This document shows, piece after piece, positions 49,099-57,349 of a DNA stretch of 64,000 nucleotides. Location of the stretch: the NCBI RefSeq assembly GCF_963664965.1, contig NZ_OY761823.1, positions 3,304,001 through 3,368,000 on the forward strand. The letters run 5' to 3'. Source of the DNA: an uncultured Pseudodesulfovibrio sp. Lineage in GTDB: Bacteria > Desulfobacterota > Desulfovibrionia > Desulfovibrionales > Desulfovibrionaceae. A model generated the notes under the pieces. The model saw nothing but the letters and a program-made list of their open reading frames with translations. It had not been told where the DNA came from and made no database searches. The position numbers and the translations under genes are program-made. Each line of letters opens with the position of its first letter. Positions within the stretch are counted from its first letter, which is position 1.

Positions 49099-49530
49099 CT
49101 AACTCTTGGCCGCTTCCATTTCCTTGCTCTGCTCTTCGTACTTGGACGGACACTTGGTCACAAGGGTTCTGGCCTTGAAGACCTCCCCGTCGGGCGTAAA
49201 CGAACCTTCAACGATAACCTCGACGTCTTCCTTGAAGGTGTCCGGCAGTGCCCCCTTGAAATCGACACGCAGCTTCTTCTGCCCATCCAGCTTGTCAATG
49301 AGATCAAAGGACGCTCCGAGCTTGCCCTCGGCAATGACGAGGCCCGCAGGCGACACCTTGCCGAACAGACGTGCCTGCTTGATCTCGGCACGATCCATAT
49401 CCAACGCCTCGGAAACATTCAAAAAATAAACACTGTCTTCGGTCAATCCGGAAAACACAAGATACCCGAGGCCGCCCAGAAAGAGCAGGAGAGCCACGGC
49501 ATACACCGCTTTATTGGAACTTTTCGCCAT
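49099..49530 (-). CDS. ccmE: Cytochrome c maturation heme chaperone CcmE, cysteine variant
   Basis: 143 residues. N-terminal membrane anchor, then an OB-fold domain (ARLFGKVSPAGLVIAEG, VDFKGALPDTFKEDVEVIVEGSF). The heme-binding site, HxxxY in most bacteria, is here Cys127-Pro-Ser-Lys-Tyr131 (CxxxY). Cysteine-type CcmE is known from sulfate reducers and archaea. It carries heme from CcmC to CcmF in the periplasm. It lies 32 bp after the CBS-domain membrane protein gene. Confidence 0.92.
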   Translation of the reverse strand: MAKSSNKAVYAVALLLFLGGLGYLVFSGLTEDSVYFLNVSEALDMDRAEIKQARLFGKVSPAGLVIAEGKLGASFDLIDKLDGQKKLRVDFKGALPDTFKEDVEVIVEGSFTPDGEVFKARTLVTKCPSKYEEQSKEMEAAKS

Positions 49531-49562
49531 ACATATCCCTATTGAACGCCGGACTGGCGCTG

Positions 49563-50621
49563 CTATTTTTTCTTTTCCGCGTCTGCTTTCTTGCGGGCGT
49601 TGGTCAGCTCATCACGCTGCTGGCGTGCGAGTTCCCGCATGTCCACGACCTGATCGGTCTCATCAACAATTTCACTGCCGAGGATTTCCTCAAGCACGTC
49701 TTCCAGCGTGACAACACCGGCCACGCCGCCATACTCGTCGAGCACCACACACAGGTGCAGCCGACTGCCGAGAAACTTCACCAAGAGCGCATCCAGCGTG
49801 ATGGTTTCGAGCACGAAACGCACCGGACGCATGATGTCGCTCAGCTTGAGTTCATCCCGGTCATCGGCCAGCGCCTCAAGCACCTGCCGACGATACACCA
49901 CACCGACGATATCTTCCGGGTCGTCTTCATACACCGGAATCCGGCTATGCGGCCACGAGGGATGCACCTCGCGCGCTTCGGCCACCGTCATATCCGACGG
50001 AAGCGAAAACACCACGGTGCGCGGCGTCATGATCTCTTCCACCACCTTGGAATCAAGCGAGAGGATGTTCCTGATGGACTGTTCCTCATACGGCTTGATC
50101 GACCCGGATCGCCTCGTCAGCGAAACGACAGCCCGGATGTCGTCTTCCGTGTGGTCCGGCCCTTCATTACACTTACTGACCGACGTTGACAGCAAACCGA
50201 GCACCTTGATGACCGGCTTGAAAAGCCAGACCAGCCCCCGAAGCGGACGGGCAAGCGGCGGAGCGATCTGGTCGCTGTACACCACACCGATCGTCTTCGG
50301 GAGTATCTCGGTGAAAATGAGAATAATTACTGTAAAACCCGCTGTAAAGGCCCAAAGCGTTTCTTTTCCGTACAAATTTGCCCAGGCCCAGCCCGCGACA
50401 GCGGCCCCGGCGGTGTGGGCGCAGGTGTTCAGCGTCAGGATGGCCGTGATCGGCTCATCCACATTTGAACGCAGTTTGTGTAGTATTTTAGCAGACTTGC
50501 TGCCGGAAGACATCAGTTTTTCGATGTCTCCCCAGCTCATTGAATAGAGCGCGGCTTCTGCCACAGAGCAGAACATGGAGACAAACACGGCCACGCCGAC
50601 GGCGAGAATGAGTTCGAACAT
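49563..50621 (-). CDS. CNNM/CorC-type membrane protein with CBS domains
   Basis: 352 residues. The N-terminal DUF21 domain has about four membrane segments (MFCSVAEAALYSMSW, FTEILPKTIGVVYSD). A CBS pair follows at about 205-320 (VVEEIMTPRTVVFSL, SRIPVYEDDPEDIVGVVYRRQVL, LCVVLDEYGGVAGVVTLEDVLEEILG). A short charged tail ends the protein. The transporter-associated CorC_HlyC domain is absent, so it is a shortened member. A role in divalent-cation (Mg/Co) transport is inferred from the family. It lies upstream of ccmE. Confidence 0.82.
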   Translation of the reverse strand: MFELILAVGVAVFVSMFCSVAEAALYSMSWGDIEKLMSSGSKSAKILHKLRSNVDEPITAILTLNTCAHTAGAAVAGWAWANLYGKETLWAFTAGFTVIILIFTEILPKTIGVVYSDQIAPPLARPLRGLVWLFKPVIKVLGLLSTSVSKCNEGPDHTEDDIRAVVSLTRRSGSIKPYEEQSIRNILSLDSKVVEEIMTPRTVVFSLPSDMTVAEAREVHPSWPHSRIPVYEDDPEDIVGVVYRRQVLEALADDRDELKLSDIMRPVRFVLETITLDALLVKFLGSRLHLCVVLDEYGGVAGVVTLEDVLEEILGSEIVDETDQVVDMRELARQQRDELTNARKKADAEKKK

Positions 50622-50751
50622 TGGTTGTTTCTTTTACCTCGATCAGTCCGGTTGAAGCCGGAGTCTTGAAGCCTCAAGATAGCAGATGGAAACCGCGCAT
50701 GCAATACACAACACCCTTGACTTCCACGGGGATTGAGGCGAACTGGAAGAC

Positions 50752-51765
50752 ATGACCAAATCCGGTGCATCAAAACTCACTGTCGTGTTCCGCCTCAGCC
50801 ACATGGGCGACGTGGCCCTGACCACGGGCGTACTCTCCCACTGGCACGAAAAACGCGGTGACCGATTCATCTTCATCACGCGCGCAGGAAGTGCGCCGCT
50901 TCTGGAGAACCACCCCGCCGTGGCAGAAATCATCCGCCTTGACGACGCCGTGCTCAAGGGCATGGACTGGTTCAAAGAAGCCCGACGGTTGGCAGCGCAG
51001 TACAAAGATAATCGGCTGATCGACCTGCACGGCACCCTGCGGTCCCGCATCCTTTCCCTTGTCTGGAAAGGAGAGGTCCGCCGCTATCCGAAATTCGGCA
51101 TCGTCCGCCGTCTCTATGACCGCACCCATGCCGAGCGCTACCGGAAAATTCTCGAAGCCACCAACGTGACGCAACGCTACGCCATGGCCCTCGGCGGCAA
51201 GCCTCCGGCAGCCGGGCACCTCACGCCCCGCATTCACCTGACCGATGCCGAGCGCGACGAAGCAAAGATGCTGCTCGACAACATAACCAACGGACGACCG
51301 CTCATCGCCATCCATCCATACGCCACACATCCGGCGAAGCAGTGGCCGCGTGAGCACTGGCTCACCCTGACCAGCCTGCTCGCCAGCGCCGGAATGGACT
51401 GGTTCGTCATCGGACACGACGACACCCCGCTCCTTCCCGGTCATGACCGCGAATTCACCAACGTGACCAACCTGCGCGATACCTGCGCGCTTCTCGCCGA
51501 AGCCGACATGCTCGTCACTGCCGATTCCGGTCCCATGCATCTCGCCAGCGGCGTGGGCACGCTCGTCACCGCCCTGTTCGGCCCTACCGCCAAGGTCTGG
51601 GGATTCTACCCCGCAGGACCGCAGGACACTGTGCTCGAACTCGACATGGATTGCCGTCCCTGTTCGCTCCACGGCGGCAGGACATGCGAAAAAGGTTACG
51701 AATGCCTCGCAAGCCAGACGCCCGAGATGGTCATGGAAGTGATCACGCGGCGATTCGCGGAGTAA
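50752..51765 (+). CDS. Glycosyltransferase family 9 (heptosyltransferase-like)
   Basis: 337 residues. GT-B fold with RLSHMGDVALTTGVL at the N-terminus, AIHPYATHPAKQWPREHW (nucleotide-sugar site) and the family-defining TADSGPMHLASGVGT. A Cys cluster near the C-terminus (DCRPCSLHGGRTCEKGYECL) is typical of lipopolysaccharide heptosyltransferases. It probably transfers heptose to the inner core of lipid A. It is a single gene, divergent from the CNNM-type gene and followed by structured repeat copy 5. Confidence 0.85.
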   Translation: MTKSGASKLTVVFRLSHMGDVALTTGVLSHWHEKRGDRFIFITRAGSAPLLENHPAVAEIIRLDDAVLKGMDWFKEARRLAAQYKDNRLIDLHGTLRSRILSLVWKGEVRRYPKFGIVRRLYDRTHAERYRKILEATNVTQRYAMALGGKPPAAGHLTPRIHLTDAERDEAKMLLDNITNGRPLIAIHPYATHPAKQWPREHWLTLTSLLASAGMDWFVIGHDDTPLLPGHDREFTNVTNLRDTCALLAEADMLVTADSGPMHLASGVGTLVTALFGPTAKVWGFYPAGPQDTVLELDMDCRPCSLHGGRTCEKGYECLASQTPEMVMEVITRRFAE

Positions 51766-51779
51766 TGGCAGAAGGGGAT

Positions 51780-51942
51780 GCCGCTTTGCGGCGATGTCGG
51801 GTGGTTGGATTCGCCACGTCCTGTGGCTCACCGCTTTGCGGCGTCGGTAAAGAACCGACGTCCAAATCCGCTGTCCTGCGGATTTGTCGCCTCCGGCGGC
51901 TTAAGGCCGAGGGCCTTAAGAATCCCAGTGCGCCTATCGGCG
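51780..51942. repeat. Structured repeat copy 5 (seven to eight hairpins)
   Basis: Successive hairpins: GCCGC-ttt-GCGGC (51780), GCCAC-gtcct-GTGGC (51813), CCGC-ttt-GCGG (51831), CGTCGGT-aaaga-ACCGACG (51842), AAATCCGC-tgtcct-GCGGATTT (51864), CGCC-tcc-GGCG (51888), TTAAGGCC-gag-GGCCTTAA (51901) and CGCC-tatc-GGCG (51931). The block 51813-51885 matches copy 1 with compensating stem changes; 51888-51942 matches copies 3 and 6. It lies between the heptosyltransferase-like gene and the trpB terminator. Confidence 0.75.
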
Positions 51943-51952
51943 GGACAGTAAC

Positions 51953-51989
51953 AAAAAATAAGCCCCCTCTCCGAGGAGAAGGGGCTTAT
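51953..51989 (-). terminator. Terminator of trpB
   Basis: ATAAGCCCC (51958-51966) and GGGGCTTAT (51981-51989) form a stem, followed on the minus strand by ATTTTTTG. Confidence 0.8.
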
Positions 51990-52006
51990 GACTTATTTAT
52001 AAAAAA

Positions 52007-53224
52007 TTAACCGCGAACTTTGGGCAGTTCGATGGTGCCTTCGCTGACCATTTTTTCAATCTGGGCAACGTCCTTGTCGCCACGGCCGGAGAGGTTGACC
52101 ACGATAATGGTATCCTTGCTCAGGTCCGGGGCGATGCGGGTGGCGTGTGCCAGCGCATGGGACGATTCCAGCGCGGGGATGATGCCTTCCATCTGCGAAA
52201 GCAGGAAGAAATTGTCCACGGCTTCCTTGTCGGATGCGTACACGTATTCGGCCCGATTCAGGTCCTTCAACTGGGAATGCTCGGGGCCGACGCTCGGGTA
52301 ATCAAGACCGGCGGAAATGGAATACACTTCGGCAGGCTCGCCGTCCTTGTCCTTGAGCATGTAGGAATTGAAACCGTGCATGATGCCGGGTTCGCCGAGG
52401 GAAAGCGTGGCGGCATGGTCGCCGTAATCAAGCCCGCGGCCCGAAGGCTCGACGCCCACCAGCTTGACCGACTCGTCGCAGATGAACTCGGAGAACAGGC
52501 CGATGGCATTGGAACCGCCGCCCACGCAGGCAATGCAGTAATCCGGCAAACAGCCTTCGGCTTCCATGATCTGCTGTTTGGTTTCGCGCCCCACGACAGA
52601 CTGGAATTCGCGGACCATGAGCGGATACGGATGCGGCCCCACAGCGGAACCGAGCAGGTAGAACGTCTCTTCAGCGTCCTGCACCCATGCGCCAAGCGCT
52701 TCGTCGACCGCTTCCTTGAGGGTCTGCTGGCCGGACTGGGCCGCAACGACCTTGGCACCGAGCATTTCCATACGGAATACGTTGAGCTTCTGGCGTTCCA
52801 CGTCCACGGCACCCATGTAGATGGTGCATTCCATGCCCATGAGCGCGGCAGTGGCGGCAGTGGCGACGCCGTGCTGCCCCGCGCCGGTCTCGGCAATGAT
52901 CTTCTTTTTGCCCATGCGCTTGGCGAGCAGGATCTGGCCGATGGTGTTATTGACTTTGTGCGCGCCGAGATGGTTCAGGTCTTCGCGCTTCAGGTAGATT
53001 TTCGCGCCGCCCAGCTTTTCAGTCAGGTTCTCGCAGAAATACAGCGGGGTTTCGCGTCCGGAAAAATGCTTGAGGTAGTAATTGAATTCCTCAATGAACT
53101 CGGGATCATTGCGGTATTTTTCAAAGGCCTCAGCCAGCGTGTTCAGGATGGGGATGAGCGGTTCCGGAACATACTGTCCGCCGTATTCGCCAAAAAATCC
53201 ATCCGCAGTACACACATCTGTCAT
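52007..53224 (-). CDS. trpB: Tryptophan synthase beta subunit
   Basis: 405 residues from the ATG at 53224, preceded by GAGGAGAG; the open frame continues upstream through the attenuator and is not coding there. The PLP lysine is Lys90 in HLGAHKVNN, and the phosphate loop is [20 protein letters not shown] is also present. It condenses indole with serine. No trpA or other trp gene is adjacent, so this is a solitary copy. Expression is predicted to be set by the leader at 53264-53406. Confidence 0.96.
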   Translation of the reverse strand: MTDVCTADGFFGEYGGQYVPEPLIPILNTLAEAFEKYRNDPEFIEEFNYYLKHFSGRETPLYFCENLTEKLGGAKIYLKREDLNHLGAHKVNNTIGQILLAKRMGKKKIIAETGAGQHGVATAATAALMGMECTIYMGAVDVERQKLNVFRMEMLGAKVVAAQSGQQTLKEAVDEALGAWVQDAEETFYLLGSAVGPHPYPLMVREFQSVVGRETKQQIMEAEGCLPDYCIACVGGGSNAIGLFSEFICDESVKLVGVEPSGRGLDYGDHAATLSLGEPGIMHGFNSYMLKDKDGEPAEVYSISAGLDYPSVGPEHSQLKDLNRAEYVYASDKEAVDNFFLLSQMEGIIPALESSHALAHATRIAPDLSKDTIIVVNLSGRGDKDVAQIEKMVSEGTIELPKVRG

Positions 53225-53263
53225 ATCTCTTCTCTCCTCGAGTTTCCGGCAGTGCCCAGACCT

Positions 53264-53348
53264 AAAAAAACCGCGGTCAGTTTGCACTGCCGCGGTTATC
53301 ATATCTCGTTTCTGCTCGTTTAGTTGCAGGCCAAGACTCTCCCACGGC
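53264..53348 (-). promoter_or_regulatory. Tryptophan attenuator (antiterminator/terminator) of trpB
   Basis: Terminator stem: AACCGCGG on the transcript (53297-53290) pairs with CCGCGGTT (53276-53269), followed by seven T (53264-53270). Antiterminator: GCCGTGG (53348-53342) can pair with CCGCGGC (53295-53289), which takes the 5' arm of the terminator. A third pairing, GGCGC within the Trp codons with GCGCC after the trpL stop, would block the antiterminator when translation is fast. The three stems are mutually exclusive, as in classical trp attenuation. Confidence 0.85.
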
Positions 53349-53352
53349 GCCG

Positions 53353-53406
53353 TTACCAGCGCCACCACCAATTGCGAAGGGTGAAGGAAGAATTGTTGTT
53401 CTGCAT
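53353..53406 (-). CDS. trpL: trp leader peptide TrpL
   Basis: 17 residues, [17 protein letters not shown], ending in four Trp codons of the last five. It lies 55 nt before the terminator stem of the trpB leader. Such codon clusters make ribosomes stall when charged tRNA-Trp is scarce. No clear Shine-Dalgarno sequence is seen, and the best promoter (53413-53442) would start transcription at or within a few bases of the ATG, so the message may be leaderless. Confidence 0.85.
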   Translation of the reverse strand: MQNNNSSFTLRNWWWRW

Positions 53407-53412
53407 GACGAA

Positions 53413-53442
53413 ACGCTAGGCGAAGAGAACCGCACTTGTCAA
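53413..53442 (-). promoter_or_regulatory. Promoter of trpL-trpB
   Basis: On the minus strand: a perfect TTGACA (53437-53442), an 18-bp spacer and a weak TAGCGT (53413-53418). No other good pair was seen before trpL. Transcription would begin close to 53406. Confidence 0.4.
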
Positions 53443-53489
53443 GGGGTTACCGTAAAGTCGGCATCAAGTCGTTTTTTTACCGAACCGCC

Positions 53490-54146
53490 CTAACTGCGTT
53501 TTCCCCAATATTTCTCGACTTCTGCGGTATGATCTTCAAGAAATGTTTCCACACCGGGCGGCACGAGAAACCGCAGGCTTCGGCGCTCAAGCCACCGCTC
53601 ACGAATGTGCCGCCCCTTGATATCGAGCCGCGGAATGTCCACGAGTCGAATGGTATGCCCTTCCGGGAAGGTCCAGACGCCCTCGGGTTCCTGCTTGGCT
53701 TCGGGCCAGCGCGCCTTGATGCATCCGGCGACGGCTGTAGCGGCATCCCATCGATTGACCACGGCAATGGACGCCATGAAAGGGATTTCAAGCCCGCGCC
53801 GCCACTGGTCGAGTTCCAGAAACGTGGACGCCCCTACAATGAAAAAGAAATCCGATTCCGGCTGTTCGGTCCGGTAGCAATGCAGAGTATCGCAGGTGAA
53901 CGACGGCCCTTCCCGCTCCCCCTCAAGCGGATTGCTGCCCAGCCCCGGCACCCCGTCTATGGCCTGATTGACCAATTCCAGACGAAGGTCAAACGGCAGG
54001 ATATCCTCCTCCTGCTTATGCGGCGGCTGCTTCGCGGGCACCAATTCCACCCGGTCAAGCGACAACCGCTCAAGCACTTCAATAGCCATCCGCACATGGC
54101 CGTTATGGACGGGATTGAAACTCCCGCCGAGGATACCAATTTTCAT
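53490..54146 (-). CDS. nadD: Nicotinate-nucleotide adenylyltransferase NadD, variant motif
   Basis: 218 residues. Nucleotidyltransferase start GGSFNPVHNGHVRMA (residues 7-21), then VPAKQPPHK and a FIVGASTFLELDQWRR block matching NadD (usual FIIGxDxLxxLxxW). The C-terminal ISSTxIR motif that contacts ATP is replaced by DIKGRHIR (175-182). It adenylylates nicotinate mononucleotide in NAD synthesis. In many bacteria nadD directly follows proA; here a plus-strand lipoprotein gene lies between them. The overall call is firm. Confidence 0.88.
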   Translation of the reverse strand: MKIGILGGSFNPVHNGHVRMAIEVLERLSLDRVELVPAKQPPHKQEEDILPFDLRLELVNQAIDGVPGLGSNPLEGEREGPSFTCDTLHCYRTEQPESDFFFIVGASTFLELDQWRRGLEIPFMASIAVVNRWDAATAVAGCIKARWPEAKQEPEGVWTFPEGHTIRLVDIPRLDIKGRHIRERWLERRSLRFLVPPGVETFLEDHTAEVEKYWGKRS

Positions 54147-54368
54147 TGAGGGTTCTCCTTACGTCTTTTGCAAGGATAGACGGAGTGATGGAAGGTGGCA
54201 AGGGGAACAAAAATGTGCATCTTCAATGCAGACACAATGAATCCCCCCCCTTTTCAAACCAATCAAAGTCTTATACCGCAAAACAGCTACTATCTGACGG
54301 CACGAACAAACGCAATGGCCTTTATTTCATAAACCATGCTATATCATTCTCAAAGAAGGGGAGAGGAC

Positions 54369-55580
54369 ATGCAAACACGTCGCAGAATCAAATGGGCTGA
54401 AATTGTATTAATCCTGTTCATTTCAATCACAGTAGTCGGATGCTTGAAAAGCACCGAGCAGCCGATTCCAACAGAGGAGACCGCTGGCAACGAAGAGACT
54501 GTTGAGGAAGAAAGCATTGTTGTTGAAGAAAAAGTTATTGTGGAAGAAGGGTGTATTGCCACCCCCAAATCAGCAGAAAATTCTGAAGAACAAGGATATA
54601 CCGAAGTCGAAGTATTCTTCGCAACCGACAGGAATCAACTCCTACCCGGTGAAACTCCCAAGTACTTCGGGACAGAACGTTCAGACCTCAAATATGGTGT
54701 ATGTTATGTCAGCATTCCCCGTGACCACCGAATGGGTGAACTTGAAGCTCCGGGCCGTTTTCTATTTTGGAGACTCAAGGAAGATCCTCGTTATCACATC
54801 GTGACTCTCAATGCGGAAGTCCTGCCGTCAGACACTTTTTTCGAACACTTGCAGTCACAAATAATGAACTGCGACCAAAAAAGCGCTCTCATTTTCTTCC
54901 ATGGCTTCAACGTCACTTTTGATGACGCGGCACGCCGCACGGCACAAATGGCATACGACCTCGGCTTCAAGGGCGCACCGGTCTTCTATAGCTGGCCGTC
55001 CCAAGGCAAGGTCGCGCTCTACACCGTTGATGAGCAAACCATTGAATGGTCACAAGCCAACATGCGGCAATTCCTTGAAGATTTTTTCGAGAAATCAAAC
55101 GCTGATAATGTCTATCTTATCGGCCACAGCATGGGAACGCGGGGACTGACCCGAGCGCTTATCGAAATTTTACGCGAAAAGCCGGAAATAAAGACGAGAC
55201 TCAAAGAAATCATTCTGGCTGCGCCGGATATTGACGCCGATGTCTTCAAACGAGACATCGCTCCTCAAATCATTTCCCATGGAGAAAACCTGACCCTGTA
55301 TACATCGGCCGACGACAAGGCTTTGGAGGCCTCACGCATTGTCCACAAAGCCCCGAGAGCCGGAAACAGCAAATTCGGAGTCACGATCGTTCCGGGCATG
55401 GAAACCATTGATGCAACAGGACAGGATACCGGATTTCTCGGTCACAGCTACATCGGCGATATCTATTCTCTCCTTTCAGACCTCTATGCCCTTATGATGA
55501 ACGAACACAGGGCACCAGAACGTTTTGGCCTTGAATGCATCGAGTGCAGGGAAGGCAGGTACTGGAAATTCAAAGAATAA
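54369..55580 (+). CDS. Lipoprotein with alpha/beta-hydrolase domain (DUF900-like)
   Basis: 403 residues from the ATG at 54369, preceded by AAGGGGAGAGG. Lipobox VVGC, an acidic Glu/Val-rich linker (residues 35-80), then a hydrolase domain: VEVFFATDRNQ opening, oxyanion region IFFHGFNVTFDDAARR, nucleophile elbow GHSMGTRGL, an acid residue near APDIDADVF, and a late His in GHSYIGD. This matches the DUF900 group of secreted hydrolases; the substrate is unknown. Codon use is more AT-rich than in its neighbours, and it separates proA from nadD, suggesting insertion. Confidence 0.78.
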   Translation: MQTRRRIKWAEIVLILFISITVVGCLKSTEQPIPTEETAGNEETVEEESIVVEEKVIVEEGCIATPKSAENSEEQGYTEVEVFFATDRNQLLPGETPKYFGTERSDLKYGVCYVSIPRDHRMGELEAPGRFLFWRLKEDPRYHIVTLNAEVLPSDTFFEHLQSQIMNCDQKSALIFFHGFNVTFDDAARRTAQMAYDLGFKGAPVFYSWPSQGKVALYTVDEQTIEWSQANMRQFLEDFFEKSNADNVYLIGHSMGTRGLTRALIEILREKPEIKTRLKEIILAAPDIDADVFKRDIAPQIISHGENLTLYTSADDKALEASRIVHKAPRAGNSKFGVTIVPGMETIDATGQDTGFLGHSYIGDIYSLLSDLYALMMNEHRAPERFGLECIECREGRYWKFKE

Positions 55581-57016
55581 CAAAACCAACAAAGTGAAGA
55601 AGGCCGCCCCCAACCGGGAACGGCCTTCTTCATTTTATATAAACTTCTGCGCCGACAGGCACACCCGGGATTCTTAAGGCCCTCGGCCGTAAGCCCGCCG
55701 GGAGGCAAAATCACCCGACAATCGCGCCGAAGCGCGCATCCCCCCGTGCCTTTCATTACTCCCTGAATCTGGCCTTCGCCCAAAAGGACGAACTTGGCGC
55801 TGGTGAGTTCCTTGATGCCCATGGGGCCGTAGGCGTGCAGCTTGGAGGTCGAGATGCCGATTTCGGCGCCGAGACCGAGCTGCCCGCCGTCGTTGAAACG
55901 GGTGGTGGCGTTGGCGACCACGAGCGAGGCGTCGACTTCGCGGATGAACCGCATGCACCGCTCATAGTTCTCGCTGAGAATGGATTCGGTGTGATTGGAA
56001 CCGTACTCCGCGATGTAGTCCATGGCTTCGTCCATGGAATCCACGACTTTGACAGCCATGACGAGATCGAGAAATTCGAAGCCCCAGTCCTCGGGAACGG
56101 CGGGTTCGGCAAATTCACCGAGCAAAGGCAGGGAGCGTTCGCAGGCCTTGAACTTCACGCCCTTGGGACCGATGGCCTTGGCGACCTTGGGAAGCAATAC
56201 TTCGGCCACGTCCTTGTGGACGAGCAGACATTCGAGCGCGTTGCACCCGCTGGGATACTGCATCTTGGCGTTCTCGATGATGGGAACGGCCTTGGGAATG
56301 TCGCAGGACTCGTCCGCGAAAATGTGGCAGACACCTTTGTAATGCTTGAGCACGGGCATGGTGGCCTGCTCGGTGACGGCTCGGATGAGGCCTTCACCGC
56401 CGCGCGGGATGACCACGTCGATGTAATCGGCGAGCTTGAGCATTTCGGCCACGGCTTCGCGGTCCGTGGTGGGCGGCACCTGTACGGCGGCACTGGGCAG
56501 ACCGGCTTTTTCGAGCGCCTTGTGCATGAGGTCGGCAAGACACTTGTTGGAATGGAACGCCTCAGACCCGCCGCGCAGGATGACTGCGTTACCGGCCTTG
56601 AGGCAGAGAATGCCTGCGTCGACCGTGGCGTTGGGACGGGATTCGTAAATCATGGCGACCACACCGAGGGGAACGCGCATGCGCCCGACGAGCATACCGT
56701 TGGGACGCTTGGTCATGGATTCGATCTCGCCCACGGGATCGGCCATGGCAGCGACTTCGCGGCACCCCTGAATCATGGAGTTCAGCACTTTTTCGCTGAT
56801 GGTCAGCCGCTGTACGCGCGCCTTGTCGAGGCCACGCTCGGCAGCCGCGTCGAGATCGAGCTTGTTGGCTGCGGCAATGGCTTCGGACTCGGATTCAAGC
56901 AATTCCGCCAGAAACAGCAGGGCGTCCTGCTTGGCCTTGCCGGAAGCATTTGACAATTTCCGGGCCGCAACACGGGCCTGCTTGCCCATTTCCACCATCT
57001 GCTCACGTATATTCAT
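55484..57016 (-). CDS. proA: Gamma-glutamyl phosphate reductase ProA with disrupted 3' end
   Basis: Start at the ATG 57016 after AAGGAG. Residues 1-417 are a normal ProA: YESRPNATVDAG, IPRGGEGLI, catalytic Cys in YPSGCNALECLLVH, and ELTSAKFVLLGEGQI. After GQI the frame reads Q-G-V-M and runs on about 90 codons through a structured repeat and a terminator hairpin, ending antisense to the neighbouring lipoprotein gene. In the other frame, one base away, the codons are R-E-stop at 55756, the expected GQIRE end. A one-base insertion or sequence error is likely. It makes glutamate semialdehyde for proline. Confidence 0.88.
   Translation of the reverse strand: MNIREQMVEMGKQARVAARKLSNASGKAKQDALLFLAELLESESEAIAAANKLDLDAAAERGLDKARVQRLTISEKVLNSMIQGCREVAAMADPVGEIESMTKRPNGMLVGRMRVPLGVVAMIYESRPNATVDAGILCLKAGNAVILRGGSEAFHSNKCLADLMHKALEKAGLPSAAVQVPPTTDREAVAEMLKLADYIDVVIPRGGEGLIRAVTEQATMPVLKHYKGVCHIFADESCDIPKAVPIIENAKMQYPSGCNALECLLVHKDVAEVLLPKVAKAIGPKGVKFKACERSLPLLGEFAEPAVPEDWGFEFLDLVMAVKVVDSMDEAMDYIAEYGSNHTESILSENYERCMRFIREVDASLVVANATTRFNDGGQLGLGAEIGISTSKLHAYGPMGIKELTSAKFVLLGEGQIQGVMKGTGGCALRRDCRVILPPGGLTAEGLKNPGCACRRRSLYKMKKAVPGWGRPSSLCWFCYSLNFQYLPSLHSMHSRPKRSGALCSFIIRA
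55596..55637 (+). terminator. Terminator of the DUF900-like lipoprotein gene
   Basis: Perfect 11-bp arms (55596-55606 and 55621-55631) are followed by ATTTTAT. The stem lies 16 bp past the stop of the lipoprotein gene. Confidence 0.7.
55651..55710. repeat. Structured repeat copy 6, at the 3' end of proA
   Basis: The reverse complement contains GCCTCCCGGCGG, then TTACGGCC-gag-GGCCTTAA, then GAATCCC and a GCC-tgtc-GGC hairpin. The order and much of the sequence are those of 51888-51942 (copy 5). It lies inside the apparent C-terminal extension of proA, about 45 bp beyond the canonical stop. Confidence 0.65.
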
Positions 57017-57247
57017 GTCCACTCCTTGTATTCCTTCACTTTTTCCTGAAAACAGAATTTTATTCTTTTTCAGCCGAAACTCTGGCTAACCTTTGGGGAG
57101 GGTAAAAGTCAAACCGCATGCACACTCCCGGACAGTTCCTCACCCTCCAAAATGAGCCGCATTTTACTCTTTTGTCATTTACAGGAGACCACCCCCCTGA
57201 AAAACGGTTGATTTTGTCGAAATACAAACGGTTTTGGAAAATAGTCT

Positions 57248-57276
57248 TTGACCTTTTTTACAATTTTGCTTATCAA
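57248..57276 (+). promoter_or_regulatory. Promoter of the TPR-iorA-iorB-regulator operon
   Basis: TTGACC (57248-57253), a 17-bp spacer and TATCAA (57271-57276), about 75 bp before the TPR gene. No sigma-54 (-24/-12) element was seen here. The rest of the 333-bp interval 57017-57349 holds no gene I can support. Confidence 0.5.
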
Positions 57277-57349
57277 GCGCATTGCGTTGCCGTGACTCGT
57301 TTTCCCGACGTTACGGCCATACAATACCCTACGGAGGACAACGAAAACA

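Noticed and set aside
55484-55755. The 90-residue C-terminal extension of ProA as a real new domain
   Set aside because: It is translated from a repeat copy, a terminator stem and the antisense of a neighbouring gene, and the normal ProA end is present one base out of frame.
57017-57349. A sigma-54 promoter driving the ior operon, suggested by the linked activator gene
   Set aside because: No TGGCAC-N5-TTGC-like pair was seen; a sigma-70-like promoter fits better.
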